A stretch of DNA of 64,000 nucleotides from Prorocentrum cordatum (GCA_963575745.1 CAUYUJ010020727.1:518501-582500); one strand, 5' to 3'; numbered from the stretch's first letter, positions 42,236 to 54,579 are shown. Numbers and translations: made by a program. Notes: generated from the sequence alone by a model not told the origin.

Positions 42236-43429
42236 CGCGCCGTTCGCTGGAGTGGTCTATGGGCGGGAGTTTCCGCGGGTCTCCGGGCTGGTCCAGGAGG
42301 GGGCCGTGGTCTGGGCATGCAAAGGCGCGGGTGTGTGTGGATGGTGGGCTGTGGGAAGGAAGGGGTTCGATAGGGGGGGTGGCCGAGGGGCCAAGGATGA
42401 ACGGGACTGGACGAGAGCGGAGGAAATGAGCCCAGGAGGATCTGCATCATCGGTGTCAGCATCACGAGGGCGAGGGAGGCGGGGGACGGGCAGAAGTTGG
42501 GGGCATGATGCGCATTAAGGCGTAGAGGATGGGAGGGGGGCGGGCATGTAGACGATGGGGGAACGAATCCGGCGCAGGAGGACGACGAGGGACGACGTGA
42601 ATTGGCACATGGGGGGGAGCAGCGTGGATGAAGGGCACGACGAGGACCGGGGCAGTCGGAGGGGCATGAGGAGGGTGGGGCCACAGCGAAGGGATATTTG
42701 GAAGAGGCGGGGGGTGGGGCATGAGTTCGAGGCGGGCGCCAGCTAACGATTAGCTGAACAGTGTTCTGCGTGTCTGTGCACCCCCAGAACACAGTGACTG
42801 GTTGCAGAACTTCATGATATGGGTAATCGTGCGTTTCGTGCTTCCAGGCCAAAGGCTCGAGTCCGCGACGCCCTTTGGCGTCGCGATGATGCCGCCCCGA
42901 TTTGCCAGACTGCATATGCACAGATACGCAGAATATGTGTCGCAACGTTTGTTGCATGACCTTCTCTATACTAACAGACCCACTTTGGAATCCAACCTGC
43001 GCTTCAAGTTCCGAGAGCTTGAGACAGCCTGATCCCTCGGGTGCGACACCGGTGGAGGTGGCATTGCGCACGGAGCTCTCGAAAGATCGCGTTTGGTGAC
43101 GGCTCCAGGGCGTAGGGTGCGCCCCAGGGGTCTTGCGCCAGTCGAAGGGGGGCTTGAGGGGAGAGCTTTTGAGAACGGGGACTTGCGGCGTCCGAGCCTG
43201 GCGAACACAATGCCCCAGTAACTACTGGATTGCCTGACGATGGTCGGCCGCGTGGGCAGGCCCTCGGGGTAGATATGCATATGATGAGTAGATTCCCCAA
43301 ACAGTGCTTGCACTTAGGGTTCTTATTTGCGTTCAAAGATAACTGGGCCTCTGTGTCGGTCCAGCCATCTCGTCGCCGCCCGTCGCCGCTGGGCCCTGGT
43401 ATCGGTCCAGCCAGCTCGTCGCCGCGTCG
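42236..43429. other. Spacer without recognised gene
   Basis: G-rich 42240-42740, then mixed sequence. A reverse frame (43447-43004) is open without domain features. Confidence 0.3.
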
Positions 43430-43610
43430 CTTTGCATTGCTACGCATTGCTTTGCATGGCTTTGCGTTGCTTTGCGTTGCATTGCTTTGCGTTGCTTTGC
43501 GTTGTTTTTTGTTGCTTTGCGTTTCTTTGCATTTATCTGCGGTGTTTTACTTTGCTTTGCTCGACGTTACTATTCGCTGCTTTGCATTGCTCTGCGTTGC
43601 TTTGTATCGA
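43430..43610 (+). repeat. TTTGCGTTGC tandem repeat
   Basis: About 16 copies of a 10-11 bp unit GCTTTGCGTT with variants (GCATTGCTTTG). Confidence 0.8.
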
Positions 43611-43744
43611 GGACGCCTACGGCGAATCACCGCCGCCCCCCGCCTTTTCGGAAGCGCCTATGTGGCCGAACGTTGAGGCCAGACCTGCCAAGCTATCGGA
43701 CCATGTGTTCCCCGAATCGGTTTGGAAAGCCTTCGGGGAACACG

Positions 43745-44900
43745 TGGGCATCTTGAAAGTCATCTTGGCCGTCTGGAGGCCATTTTGACCCTTTCGGGCC
43801 TTCTTGGTGGACGTCTTGGAGGGCTCTTGGGCCGTCTTGGAGGCCATTTTGAGCGTCTTGGAGGCCTCTTGGGCCATCTTGGGGGCCTCTTGGGGCCGTC
43901 TTGGACCTCTTGGGCGATCTTTGGGGGCACTTGGACCGTCTCGGGCCGTCGGAGGGCCGAAAAAAAGCAAATGCTACAATCCTTCAAAAACTCATGGGAA
44001 ATCAATGATTTTAGCCTTTTCGGGCCTTCTGGAGGCCCTCTTGGAGGCCTCTTGGGCCATCTTAGGGCCATCTTAGGGCCATCTTCGGCCGTCTTGGTGG
44101 GCTCCTGGCCCGTCTGACGCCGTCGGAAGCCGTTTAGGGGGCCTCTCTGACCCGACTTGGGGCCCTCTTGGAATGCTCCAGGGCCGTCTTGGAGGCCATC
44201 TTGGGCGTCTGAAAGACCTCCTGGGCCGTCTTGTGGGCCTCTTGAGGCCGTCTTGGGGCCTCTTGGGCCGTTCTGGGGGCATCGTCGGAAGGCCGAAAAG
44301 AAGCAAATGTCAAAATCCTTCAACAACCTTGTGAAAATCAATGTTTTTGGCCTTTTCGAGGCCTCTTGGGCCGTCTTGGGCCACCTTCGAGTCAATTTCG
44401 GCCATCTTGGTGGGTTCCTGGCCCGCCTGACGCCGTTAGGAGCCGTCTTGGGGGCCTCTCTGAACCGGCTTGGGGCCATCTTGGGGCGCTGCGGGGCCGT
44501 CTTGGAGGCCATCTTGGGCGTCTTGGAGGCCTCTTGGCCCGTCTTGGGGCCCTCTTGGGGCCGTTCTGGAGGCCTCTTGGGCCGTCATGGGGCCATCTTG
44601 AGCCGTCGGAATGCCGAGAATAAGCAAATGCCAGAATCTTTCAAAAAACTAAAAGAAAATCAATGATTTTGGCCTCTTCGGACCCTCCTGGAGGACCTCT
44701 TGGAGGCCTCTTGGGTCGTATTTGGCCGTCTTGGAGGCTTCTTGGGCGAACGTGGGAATATCTTGGATTCTCTTGGGCCGTCGTGAGGCCGTCTTGGACC
44801 ATCTTTGGCGGTCTTGGAGGCCATCTTGGACCATCTTGGAGGCCATCTTGGGCCAACGTGGCCATCTTGGAGGCCATCTTGAGCTGTCTTGGAGGATTTT
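43745..44900 (-). repeat. 12-bp minisatellite in ~330-bp higher-order units
   Basis: CTTGGGGGCCTCTTGGGCCG units, the reverse complement of the repeat at 1-2830. An AT-rich module of about 75 bp (GCCGAAAAAAAGCAAATGCT, then AAATCAATGATTTT) recurs at 43955, 44291 and 44613. Higher-order units are thus 336 and 322 bp. Confidence 0.85.
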
Positions 44901-44996
44901 TTTCCGGAGTAGGTTTTTCCGGGTGACCGGCGGGCCGCGCCGGAGCCCCAGGGGGAGTTCTTTTGGAAGAAGAACCAAAACCCAAACTGAAAGGGT

Positions 44997-46214
44997 CTAG
45001 CACGCCAGGCAACCCTCCAGCGCCTTGAGGCCCATGGCCTCCCGCGCTGGAGCCCCGGCGAAGCGGCGCGCTGGTCGGCCCGGGGCTTCGGTTGCGCGCC
45101 GCGGCGGCCCGCTGCTCGAGTTGCCGCGCCAGCGCCAGGAGAGCCGCGGCCTCCTGCGCCAGTGCCTCAGCGCGGCGGCGCGCCTCTCGGCCCAGGGTCT
45201 CGGTCGCGAGCGGCGGCCACTCGAGTCGCCGCGCCAGTGCCTTGAGACCCGTGGCCTCCTGCGCCGGGGCCTCGGTCGCGCACGGCGCGCCTCTCGGTGT
45301 GGAGCCTCGCTTGCGTGCCGCGGGAGGCTGCTGCTCGGGTTGCCGCGCCAGCGCCCTGAGACCCGCGGCCTCCTGCGCCGGGGCCCCGGCGTGGCGGCGC
45401 GCCTCTCGGCTTGGGGCCTCGGTTGCGCACCGCGGCGGCCCGCCGCTCGAGTTGCCGCGCCTGCGCCACGAGACCCATGGCCTCCTGCGCCAGGGCCTCG
45501 GCGCAGCGGCGCGCGCGCCGCGGCAGCCTGCTGCTCGACCAGAAACCGTTGCCAATTGCAGTGGAGTCGCGCTACCGAAGCCATAGTCCTTTGCAGTGTG
45601 CGCCATGTTCGCGCTGCCGAGGCCATGATCCTTTGCAAATGGCACCGTGTTCGCGCTGCCGATGCCACGACCGCTTGCAAAATGGCGGCAGACTCGCGTC
45701 GCCGGGGCCACTCCCCCGTGCAATGTGCGCCATATTCCGTGTTGCCGGGGCAACAATCGTGTGCGCATTGGATAATTTTCGCGGTGTCGAGGCCAAAAAC
45801 CTTTTGCAAATTGCGCCGTGGTCGCGCTGCCGAGGCCACAGTCTTTTGCAAATTGCAGTTAATTCGCGCTGCTGAGGCCACAACCCTTGGCAAACTGCGC
45901 CAGACTCGCGCTGCCGAGGCCACAATCCTTTGCAATGTGCGCAGTATTCGCATTTCCGAGGTCACAACCCTTTGCAAATTGCGCCGTGTTGGCGCTGCTG
46001 AGGCCTCATTCTTTCGCAATTCGCACCGTATTCGCACTGCCGAGGCTACACTCCCCTCCACATTGCGCCATATTCGCGCTGCCGAGGTAACAGTCCTTTG
46101 TAACTTGGGCAACACTCGTGTTTCCGACGCCGCGGTCCTTATAAATTGCATAATGTTTGCGCTCCTGGGGCCACAATCTTGGAAATTACACCATATTCGC
46201 GTCCCCGAGGCCAC
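44997..46214 (-). other. 405-aa reverse open frame made of repeats
   Basis: Open on the reverse strand across two tandem arrays. Upstream in reading direction it has about 16 copies of a 16-residue unit (VASAARIRRNLQR core). After that it has five copies of a 35-38 residue unit (LAQEAAALLALARQLEQRAA core). Both look helical. However, the forward strand is also open over nearly the same interval, which is expected of repeats with a period divisible by three. I rate a real repetitive protein as possible but unproven. Confidence 0.25.
45003..45530. repeat. ~110-bp tandem repeat
   Basis: Five copies of a 105-114 bp unit containing GGCCTCCTGCGCC(A/G)GGGCC and GTTGCCGCGCCAG. Confidence 0.75.
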
Positions 46215-46325
46215 GATTGTTTTTTAAATCACGCCGTATTCGCGTCTCCGAGGCCACGATCGATCGTAAATTCACCGTGTTCGCGTCCCCGAAGCCACGC
46301 TCCCTCGCAACATACTCCGAGGATC
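45540..46325. repeat. 48-bp tandem repeat, about 16 copies
   Basis: Unit core TTCGCGCTGCCGAGGCCAC, then A-TCCTTTGCAAATTGCGCC. The right-hand copies are more diverged (TCGCGTCCCCGAGGCCACG). Confidence 0.8.
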
Positions 46326-46595
46326 CCCAGAACCGTCCAGGCCGCGCGATTTTGCCCGAAGTTGCTTCAGGCAACCCACAGTCGTTCTAAGTGGGCAGCC
46401 GATACACAGCATGATGGGGGAGTTCGCAAAAGGCAGCACAGAGTTCAACGCTGCGATCTGAACATAATCTTGTTTTGAACATACCAACAGTCCTCGCACG
46501 AGGTTTCGATACTGCTTCACGACGGCGCGCAGGCATCCCAACGTGGCTCCTGCATATTCCACTATGATTGGGAGGAGGCCAGCGGCAGAGGGCAA
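46272..46595 (-). other. Unassigned reverse frame, 107 aa
   Basis: Reverse-strand frame with a balanced, hydrophobic composition (LLPIIVEYAGATLGCLRAVV, then SKQDYVQIAALNSVLPF), partly outside the 48-bp array. It might be an exon. No family is recognised. Confidence 0.2.
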
Positions 46596-46697
46596 AACCC
46601 TTACGGATAATTCCAGAAAGCAGTTCTGGGAGTTTTAACACCAGGATTGAACGCACAGGAGCAGGAGCGAGCGAGGAGGAGCGATGAGGAGGCAGAG

Positions 46698-46700
<3 letters not shown>

Positions 46701-46738
<38 letters not shown>

Positions 46739-46960
46739 GTGATGGTGATGGTGATGGTGATGGTGATGATGATGGATGATGACTGATGGTGATTGATGAT
46801 GGTTGGTGATGGTGATGATGACGATAGCAATGATGACGATGATGCTAATGATGATGGGCATGATGATGATTATGATGGTGGTGGTGGTGATGGTGATAGT
46901 GATGGTCATGGTTCGGATGGTGATGATGGTGATGCCGAATGTACAACTGAAGATCAGGAG
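46701..46960 (+). repeat. (GAT)n array
   Basis: GATGAT then GGTGAT variants. Confidence 0.85.
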
Positions 46961-47285
46961 GACGATGATGATAATACAAAGGATGCGAATTCCAACAACG
47001 ATGATACTAACAGAATTAATAACAATGGTGCGAATACTAATCGTGATGTATTCATTGTATCACTGGCAATAACGATAATATAAGTAGTGACCGTAGCAAT
47101 TCAATAATTCACTGCGTGGAGCTCCTCAGATGTGCATCTATTGGCATGGACCTGTCCGCCGTGAGTGTCTAGGCGCAAGAGTTCTCGAATATAAAAGGGC
47201 TTGAGTATTGACGGTCTGAGAGCGAATCTAATTGTGAATGAGTTGGACCGTGAACGGGTCTGATTAGTATGAGGGCGTCTCTGCG
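46961..47285. other. AT-richer spacer
   Basis: No repeat and no gene is recognised. Confidence 0.3.
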
Positions 47286-47440
47286 CATGAGCCTGGGGCC
47301 TCCTGGGTCCTCCTGAAACCTCCTGGGGATTCCTGGGGCCTCCTGGAGCCTCTTGGGGCCTCCTGGGACCTCTTGGGGCTTCATGTTGCCTCCTGAGGCC
47401 TCCTGGGGCCCCGTGTGGCCTCCTGGTGCCTCCTAGGGAG
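47286..47440. repeat. GGCCTCCTGG minisatellite
   Basis: GGGGCCTCCTGGGACCTCTT-type 12-bp units, related to the repeat at 43745-44900. Confidence 0.65.
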
Positions 47441-47720
47441 GATTCGTGCCCCAGGAGAGGCCCAATGTATGGGAACATACGTACATACAAAACCGCGGAC
47501 TGGAGCCACAGGAGAAGGGCAATACATAGGAAAACATGTACAGCACCAGGGACTCGTGCCCCAGGGGAGGCCCAACTTGTAGGAACATACGTAACACACT
47601 CAGGATTGGATACGCAGTGGAAGGGCAATCGATATACACATATGTAAAACACCAAGGGTTCGTGCTCCAGGTAAGGCCCAATCTATAATAGCATTCGTAA
47701 ACACATGGGATTGGAGTTAC
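47440..47720. repeat. 109-bp tandem repeat, 2.5 copies
   Basis: Copies begin at about 47440, 47550 and 47659 with GG(A/G)(T/C)TCGTGC(C/T)CCAGG and contain GGAACATACGTA and AAGGGCAAT. It is sandwiched between minisatellite blocks. Confidence 0.75.
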
Positions 47721-47724
47721 TACT

Positions 47725-48020
47725 GTGGCCTTCTGGTGCCTTCTGCTCCTGGGGCCTACTGGTGCCTCCTGGCGCATTATGTGGCCTCATGGTGCCTCCG
47801 GGCGCTTCCCGTAGCCTCCTGGGGCCCCCTGTGGCCTCCTGGAGCATCTTGGAGCCTTTTGAGGCCTCCTGAAGCTTCCTGGTGCCTCCTGGAGCCTCTT
47901 GGGGGATGCTGTGGCCGCTTGAGTCTTCCTGTGGCCTCCTGGTGCCTCCTTGAGCCTTCTGTGGCCTCCTGGGGCTTCCTGCAGCCTGCTGGGGCCTCCT
48001 GTGGCATCTTGGGGGGATAT
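47725..48020. repeat. GGCCTCCTGG minisatellite, second block
   Basis: GGTGCCTCCTGGGGCCTCC-type units continue the block at 47286. Confidence 0.65.
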
Positions 48021-48285
48021 GTGCCCACGAGTCTGGCCACCAAAGCAGACACACCGATCGAACCATCCTCAAACCCTGGCCCCTCTTGAGTGCGATAAAC
48101 AGCGCCTCGCCCGAGACATCCTCAATAGTTGCTCCGAAAGCTGAGGATGCTGCGCCACACAGCAGGCACACCGCTCAAGACATCCCCGCCATTTTGGCGC
48201 GACCGGAGGAGTTCAATACCCCCTGATGTCTCCCCCTTGGGGGTGCTGAAGCCCGCGCCTCGCTCGAGGCATCATCATACCTAAT

Positions 48286-48383
48286 TCCGCCATCATCATC
48301 ATCATCATCATCAGCAGCAGCATCAGCAGCATCATGACCATCATCAACACCATCATCACCATCACCATCACCATCACCATCAC

Positions 48384-48428
<45 letters not shown>

Positions 48429-48445
48429 CATCATCATCATCATCC

Positions 48446-48531
<86 letters not shown>

Positions 48532-48585
48532 AACATCAACATCAACATCAACATCATCACCATCATCGTCATCATCAGCATTATT
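48286..48585 (-). repeat. (ATC)n array
   Basis: ATCATC on the + strand, so opposite in orientation to the other GAT arrays. A (CATCAA)n run lies at 48520-48555. Confidence 0.9.
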
Positions 48586-51577
48586 TCCCAACCCTCCTAC
48601 GGTTGGGTACTCGTCTTGAAGAGAGAACTGTGGTATCCACTTCCCGCCCTCTCCTTCTCCTTCTCTCCTGTGTTCGCAGTGCCCTGCGGGGCTGCGATCT
48701 GCGCAATTGTCGCCACTTTCGTGGGTTCCTGGCTGTCCCCTGCGGGGCTGCGATCTGCGCAACTGTCGCCAGTTTGGTGGGTTCCTGGGAGGCCCAGCGG
48801 AGGTACATCATACGCAGATCATTTGAGGCCTCCCTGTCCCCTGCGGGGCTGCGATCTGCGCAACTGTCGCCCTTTTCGTGGGTTCTTGGGAGGCCCAGCG
48901 GAGGTACGTCATACGCAGATCACTTTGAGGCCTCCCTGTCCCCTGGGGGGCTGCGATCTGCGCAACTGTCGCCACTTTCGTGGGTTCCTGGGAGGCCCAG
49001 CTGAGGTACGTCTTACGCAGACCACTTTGAGGCCTCCCTGTCCCTTGCGGGGCTGCGATCTGCGCAACTGTCGCCGCTCTCGTGGGTTCCTGGGAGGCCC
49101 AGCGGAGGCACGTCATACGCAGACCACTTTGAGGCCTCCTTGTCCCCTTGGCGCACCTGGCGCGCACCTGGCGCACCTGGCGCGCACATGGCGCGCTGGG
49201 CGCACCTGATGCACCTGACGCGGTGGGCGCACCTGGCGCGCACCTGGCGCACCTGGCGCACTTGGCGCACCTGGCGCACCTGTCGCACCTGGCGCACCTG
49301 GCGCACCTGTCGCACCTGGCGCACCTGGTGCAACTGGCGCAACTGGCGCACCTGGCGCGCACCTGGCGCGCACCTGGCGCGCACCTGGCGCGCACCTGGC
49401 GCACCTGGCGCGCACCTGGCGCACCTGGCGCGCACCTGGCGCACCTGACGCACCTGCCGCACCTGGCGCACTTGGCGCGCCTGGTGCAACTTGCGCACCT
49501 GGCGCTGCGGGGCTGCGGTCTGCGCAACTGTCGCCACTTTCGTGGGCTCCTGGGAGGCCCAGCGGAGGTACGTCATACGCAGATCAATTTGGGGCCTCCC
49601 TGTCCCCTGGAGGGGGCTGCGATCTGCGTAACTGCCGCCACTTTCATGGGCTCCTGGGAGGCCCAGCGGAGGTACGTCATACGCAGATCACTTCGAGGCC
49701 TCCCTGTCCCCTGGGGGCTGCGATCTGCGCAACTATCGCCACTTTCGTGGGTTCCTGGGAGGCCCAGCGGAGGTACGTCTCACGCAGACCACTTTGAGGC
49801 CTCCTTGTCCCCTTGGCGCACTTGGCGCGCACCCGGCGCACCTGGCGCGCACTTGGCGCGCTGGGCGCACCTGACGCACCTGGCGCGCACCTGGCTCACC
49901 TGACGCACCTGGCGCACCTGGCGCACTTGTCGCACCTGTCGCACCTGGCGCACCTGGCGCGCACCTGGCGCGCACCTGGCGCGCACCTGGCGCGCACCTG
50001 GCGCACCGGGCGCGCTGGGCGCACCTGACGCACCTGGCGCACCTGGCGCACCTGGCGCGCCCGGTGCGCCTGGTGCAACTTGCGCACCTGGCGCTGCGGG
50101 GCTGCGATCTGCGCAACTGTCGCCACTTTCGTGGGCTCCTGGGAGGCCCAGCGGAGGTGCGTCATACGCAGATCACTTTGAAGCCTCCCTGCCCCCTGTG
50201 GGGCTGCGATCTGCGCAACTGTCGCCACTTTCGTGTGCTCCTGGGAGGCCCAGCGGAGGTGCGTCATACGCAGACCACTTTGAGGCCTCCCTGTCGCCTG
50301 GGGGGCTGCGATCTGCGCAACTATCGCCACTTTCGTTGGTTCCTGGGAGGCCCAGCGGAGGTACGTCTTACGCAGACCACTTTGAGGCCTCCCTGTCCCC
50401 TTGGCGCACCTGGCGCGCACCTGGCGCGCACCTGACACGCTGGGCGCACCTGGCGCGCACCTGGCGCACCTGACGCACCTGGCGCGCCTGGCGCACCTGG
50501 CGCGCACCTGGCGCACCTGGCGCGCTGGGCGCACCTGGCGCACCTGCCGCACCTGGCGCACCTGGCGCGCCTGGCGCGCCTGGTGCAACTGGCGCGCCTG
50601 GCGCACCTGGCGCGCACCTGGCGCACACCTGGCACACCTGGTGCATCTGGCGCACCTGGCGCACTCGGCGCGCTGGGCGCACGTGGCGCACCTGCCACAC
50701 CGAGCGCAGACCTGGTGCACCTGGCGCGCCTGTCGCACCTGGCGCACCTGGCGCACCTGGCGCGCCTGTCGCACCTGGCGCACATGGCGCACCTGGCTCA
50801 CTTGGCGCGCCTGGCGCAGCTGGCGCACCTGGCACACCTGGCGCAACTTGCGCACCTGGCGCGCACCTGGCGCGCACCTGGCGCACACGTGGCGCACACC
50901 TGGCGCAACTAGCGCGCCTGGCGCGCATATGGCGCGCACCTGGCGCGCACCTGACGCGCTGGGCGCAACTGGCGCACTTGGCGCGCTGGGGGCACCTGGC
51001 GCGCACCTGGTGCACCTGGCGCGCTGGGCGCACCTGGCGCACCTGCCGCACCTGGCGCACCTGCCGCGCCTGGCGCGCCTGGTGCAACTGGCGCAACTGG
51101 CGCACCTGGCGCGCGCCTGGCGCGCACCTGGCGCGCACCTGGCGCGCACCTTACGCGCTGGGCGCACCTGGCGCACCTGGCGCGCCTGGCGCACCCGGCG
51201 CACCTGGCACACCAGGCGCGCACCAGGCGCACACCTGGCGCACACTTGGCGCATCTGGCGCGCCTGGCACATCTGGCGCACCTGGCGCGCCTGGGGCGCC
51301 TGGCGCACCTGGCGCACGTGGCGCACCTGGCGCACCTGGCGCACCTGGCGCACCTGGCTCACCTGGCGCACCTGGCGCATCTGGCGCACCTGGCGCACCT
51401 GGCGCGCCTGGCGCGCTTGTCTCACTTGGCGCGCATGGGCTTCTGGGAGGCTCAGCGGGGGCACGTCCTACGCAGATCGCATCTATACCATGGCGCCGAA
51501 ATGTCATTCGGTATTGAGTGGTCCTGAATGCAATTGTCACTTGTGTAGAAAGGGTTGGGTACTTCGCAGGATAAGTT
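48586..51577. repeat. 3-kb macrosatellite unit, copy 1
   Basis: Head module 48586-48690 (TTTCCCAACCCTCC, GGGTACTCG, GTGGTATCCACTTCCCGCCC). The body has three blocks of a 102-bp repeat (GGGGCTGCGATCTGCGCAAC, GTCGCCACTTTCGTGGG, CCCAGCGGAGGTACGTC): five, three and three units near 48670-49145, 49503-49810 and 50096-50405. These alternate with blocks of TGGCGCACC 9-mers and TGGCGCGCACC 11-mers. Tail module 51431-51577 (GGCTTCTGGGAGGCTCAGCG, CCATGGCGCCGAAATGTC, GTAGAAAGGGTTGGGTAC). Frames of 250-520 aa are open on both strands because 102 and 9 are multiples of three. Confidence 0.85.
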
Positions 51578-51593
51578 TAGCTGTCTCCCCCAC

Positions 51594-54572
51594 ATATTTC
51601 CCAACCCTCCTTGTGTTGGGTACTCGTTTTGAATAGAGCACTGTGGTATCCACTTCCCGCCCTCTCCTCCTCCTTCTCTCCTGTGTTCGCGGCGCCCTGC
51701 GGGGCTGCAATCTGCGCAACCGTCGCCACTTTCGTGGGCTCATCGCTGTCCCCTGCGGGGCTGCGATCTGCGCAACTGTCGCCAGTTTCGTTGGTTCCTG
51801 GGAGGCCCAGCGGAGGTACGACTTACGCAGATCTGCGATCTGCGCAACTATCGCCACTTTCGTGGGTTCCCGGGAAGCCCAGCGGAGGTGCGTCATACGG
51901 ACATCACTTTGAGGCCTCCCTGTCCCCTGCGGGGCTGCGATCTGCGCAACTGTCGCCACTTTCGTTGGTTCCTGCGCGGCCCAGCGGGGGTACGTCATAC
52001 GCAGATCACTTTGAGGCCTCCCTGTCCCCTGCGGGGCTGCGATCTGCGCAGCTGTCGTCACTTTCGTGGGTTCCTGGGAGGCCCAGCGGAGGTACGTCAT
52101 ACGCAGATCACTATGCGGCCTCCCTGTCCCCTGCGGGGCTGCGATCTGCGCAACCGTCGCCACTTTCGTGGGTTCCTGGGAGGCCCAGCAGAGGTGCGTC
52201 ATACGCAGATCACTATGAGGCCTCCCTGTCCGTTGCGGGGCTGCGATCCGCGCAACTGTCGCCGCTTTCGTGGGTTCCTGGGAGGCCCAGCGGAGGTACG
52301 TCATACGCAGAACACTTTGAGGCCTCCCTGTCCCCTGCGGGGCTGCGATCTGCGCAGCTGTCGCCGCTTTCGTGGGTTCCTGCGAGGCCCAGCGGGGGTG
52401 CGCCTTACGCAAGCCACTTTGAGGCATCCCTGTCCCCTTGGCGCACCTGGCGCGCACCTGGCGCGCTGGGCGCGCCTGACGCACCTGGCGCGCTGGGCGC
52501 ACCTGGCGCGCACCTGGCGCACCTGACGCACCTGGCGCACCTGGCGCACCTGTCGCACCTGTCGCACCTGGCGCACCTGGCGCGCACCTGGCGCGCACCT
52601 GGCGAGCACCTGGCGCGCACCTGGCGCACCTGCCGCGCGTGGCGCACCTGGCGCACACCTGGCGCACCTGGTGCATCTGGCGCACCTGGCGCACCTGGCG
52701 CGCTGGGCGCACGTGGCGCACCTGCCGCACCTAGCGCAGACTTGGCGCACCTGGCGCGCCTGGCGCACCTGGCGCACGTGGCGCACCTGGCGCACCTGTC
52801 GCACATGGCGCACATGGCGCACCTGGCTCACTTGGCGCGCCTGGCGCAACTGGCGCACCTGGAGCAACTGGCGCACCTGGCGCGCACCTGGCGCGCACCT
52901 GGCGCACACGTGGCGCACACTTGGCGCAACTGGCGCACCTGGCGCGCGCCTGGCGCGCACCTGGCGCGCACCTGGCGCGCACCTGACGCGCTGGGCGCAC
53001 CTGGCGCACCTGGCGCGCTGGGAGCACTTGGCGCGCACCTGGTGCACCTGGCTCGCGGGGTGCACCTGGCGCATCTGGCACACCTGGCGCACCTGGCGCG
53101 CCTGGCGCGCCTGGCGCGCATGGCACGCACCTGGCGCGCCTGGCGCACCTGGCGCACACCTGGCGCACCTGGCGCACCTGGCGCACCTGGCGCGCACCTG
53201 GCGCGCACCTGGCGCGCACCTGGCGCGCACCTGGCGCGCACCTGGCGCGCACCTGGCGCGCACCTGGCACACCTGGCGCACCTGGCGCACCTGGCGCACC
53301 TGACGCACCTGACGCGCTGGGCGCACCTGGCGCGCACGTGGCGCACCTGATGCACCTGGCGCACCTGGCGCACCTGGCGCACCTGTCGCACCTGTCGCAC
53401 CTGGCGCACCTGGCGCGCACCTGGCGCGCACCTGGCGCGCAGGGCGCACCTGGCTCACCTGGCGCACCTGACTGACGCACCTGACGCACACCTGGCACAC
53501 CTGGTGCACCTGTCGCACTTGTCGCACCTGGCGCTCTGAGCGCACCTGGCGCACCTGCCACACCTAGCGCAGACCTGGCGCACCTGCGCGCCTGTCGCAC
53601 CTGGCTTCTGGCGCACCTGACGCACCTGTCGCACCTGGCGCACATGGCGCACCTGGCTCACTTGGCGCGCCTGGCGCAACTGGCGCACCTGGCACACCTG
53701 GGGCAACTGGCGCACCTGGCGCACCTGGCGCGCGCCTGGCGCACACGTGGCGCACACCTGGTGCAACTGGCGAACCTGGCGCGCGCCTGGCGCGCACCTG
53801 GCGCGCACCTGGCGCGCACCTGACGCGCTGGGCGCAGCTGGCGCACCTGGCGCGCTGGGAGCACCTGGCGCGCACCTGGTGACTTGGCGCGCTAGGCACC
53901 TGGCACACCTGGCGCACCTGGCGCACCTGGCGCGCCTGGCGCGCATGGCGCAACTGGCGCAACTGCCGCACCTAGCGCAGACCTGGCGCGCACCTGGCGC
54001 ACACCTGGCGCACCTGGCGCACCCTGCGCATCTGGGGCACCTGGCGCACCTGGCACACCTGGCGCACCTGGCGCACGTGGCGCACCTGGTTCGCTAGGCG
54101 CACCTGGCGCACACCTGGCGCACACCTGGCGCACCTGGCGCACCTGGCGCGCCTGGCGCACCTGGCGCGCAACTGGCGCATCTGGCGCACCTGGCGCACC
54201 TGGCGCACTAGGCGCACCTGACGCACCTGGCACACCTGGCGCACACCTGGCGCACACCTGGCGCACACTTGGCGCACCTGGCGCGCCTGGCGCATCTGGC
54301 GCACCTGTCGCGCCTGGCGCGCCTGGCGCACCTGGCGCACGTGGCGCACCTGGCGCACCGGACGCACCTGGTGCAACTGGCGCACTTGGCGCACCTGGCG
54401 CGCCTGGCGCACTTGGCACACCTGGCGCGCATGGGCTTCTGGGAGGCTCAGCGGAGGTACGTCCTACGCAGATCACCACTTTACCATGGCGCCGAAATGT
54501 CCTTCGGTATTGGGTGGTCCTGAATGTAATTGTCACTTGTGTAGAAAGGGTTGGGTACGTCGCAGGATAACC
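51594..54572. repeat. 3-kb macrosatellite unit, copy 2
   Basis: The same head (51594-51700) and tail (54430-54572) as copy 1. Inside, about eight contiguous 102-bp units (51700-52436) are followed by about 2 kb of TGGCGCACC-type repeats. The ends are conserved while the interior has been rearranged. Confidence 0.85.
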
Positions 54573-54579
54573 ATCAGCA

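Noticed and set aside
48180-48200. GCCATTTTGGC resembling the dinoflagellate spliced leader
   Set aside because: Only 11 bases match. The leader's 5' end and the following TCAAG are absent, and the core is partly palindromic.
48670-49145. Regularly spaced 102-bp repeats considered as a CRISPR array
   Set aside because: Units are contiguous with no unique spacers, and neither cas genes nor a prokaryotic context is present.
48670-54430. Frames of 240-580 aa with LAHLAHLART or GAPGARQVR repeats, collagen-like at first sight
   Set aside because: The 9-bp and 102-bp periods keep all frames open on both strands. The GAP-type repeat is not a true Gly-X-Y collagen pattern over its length.
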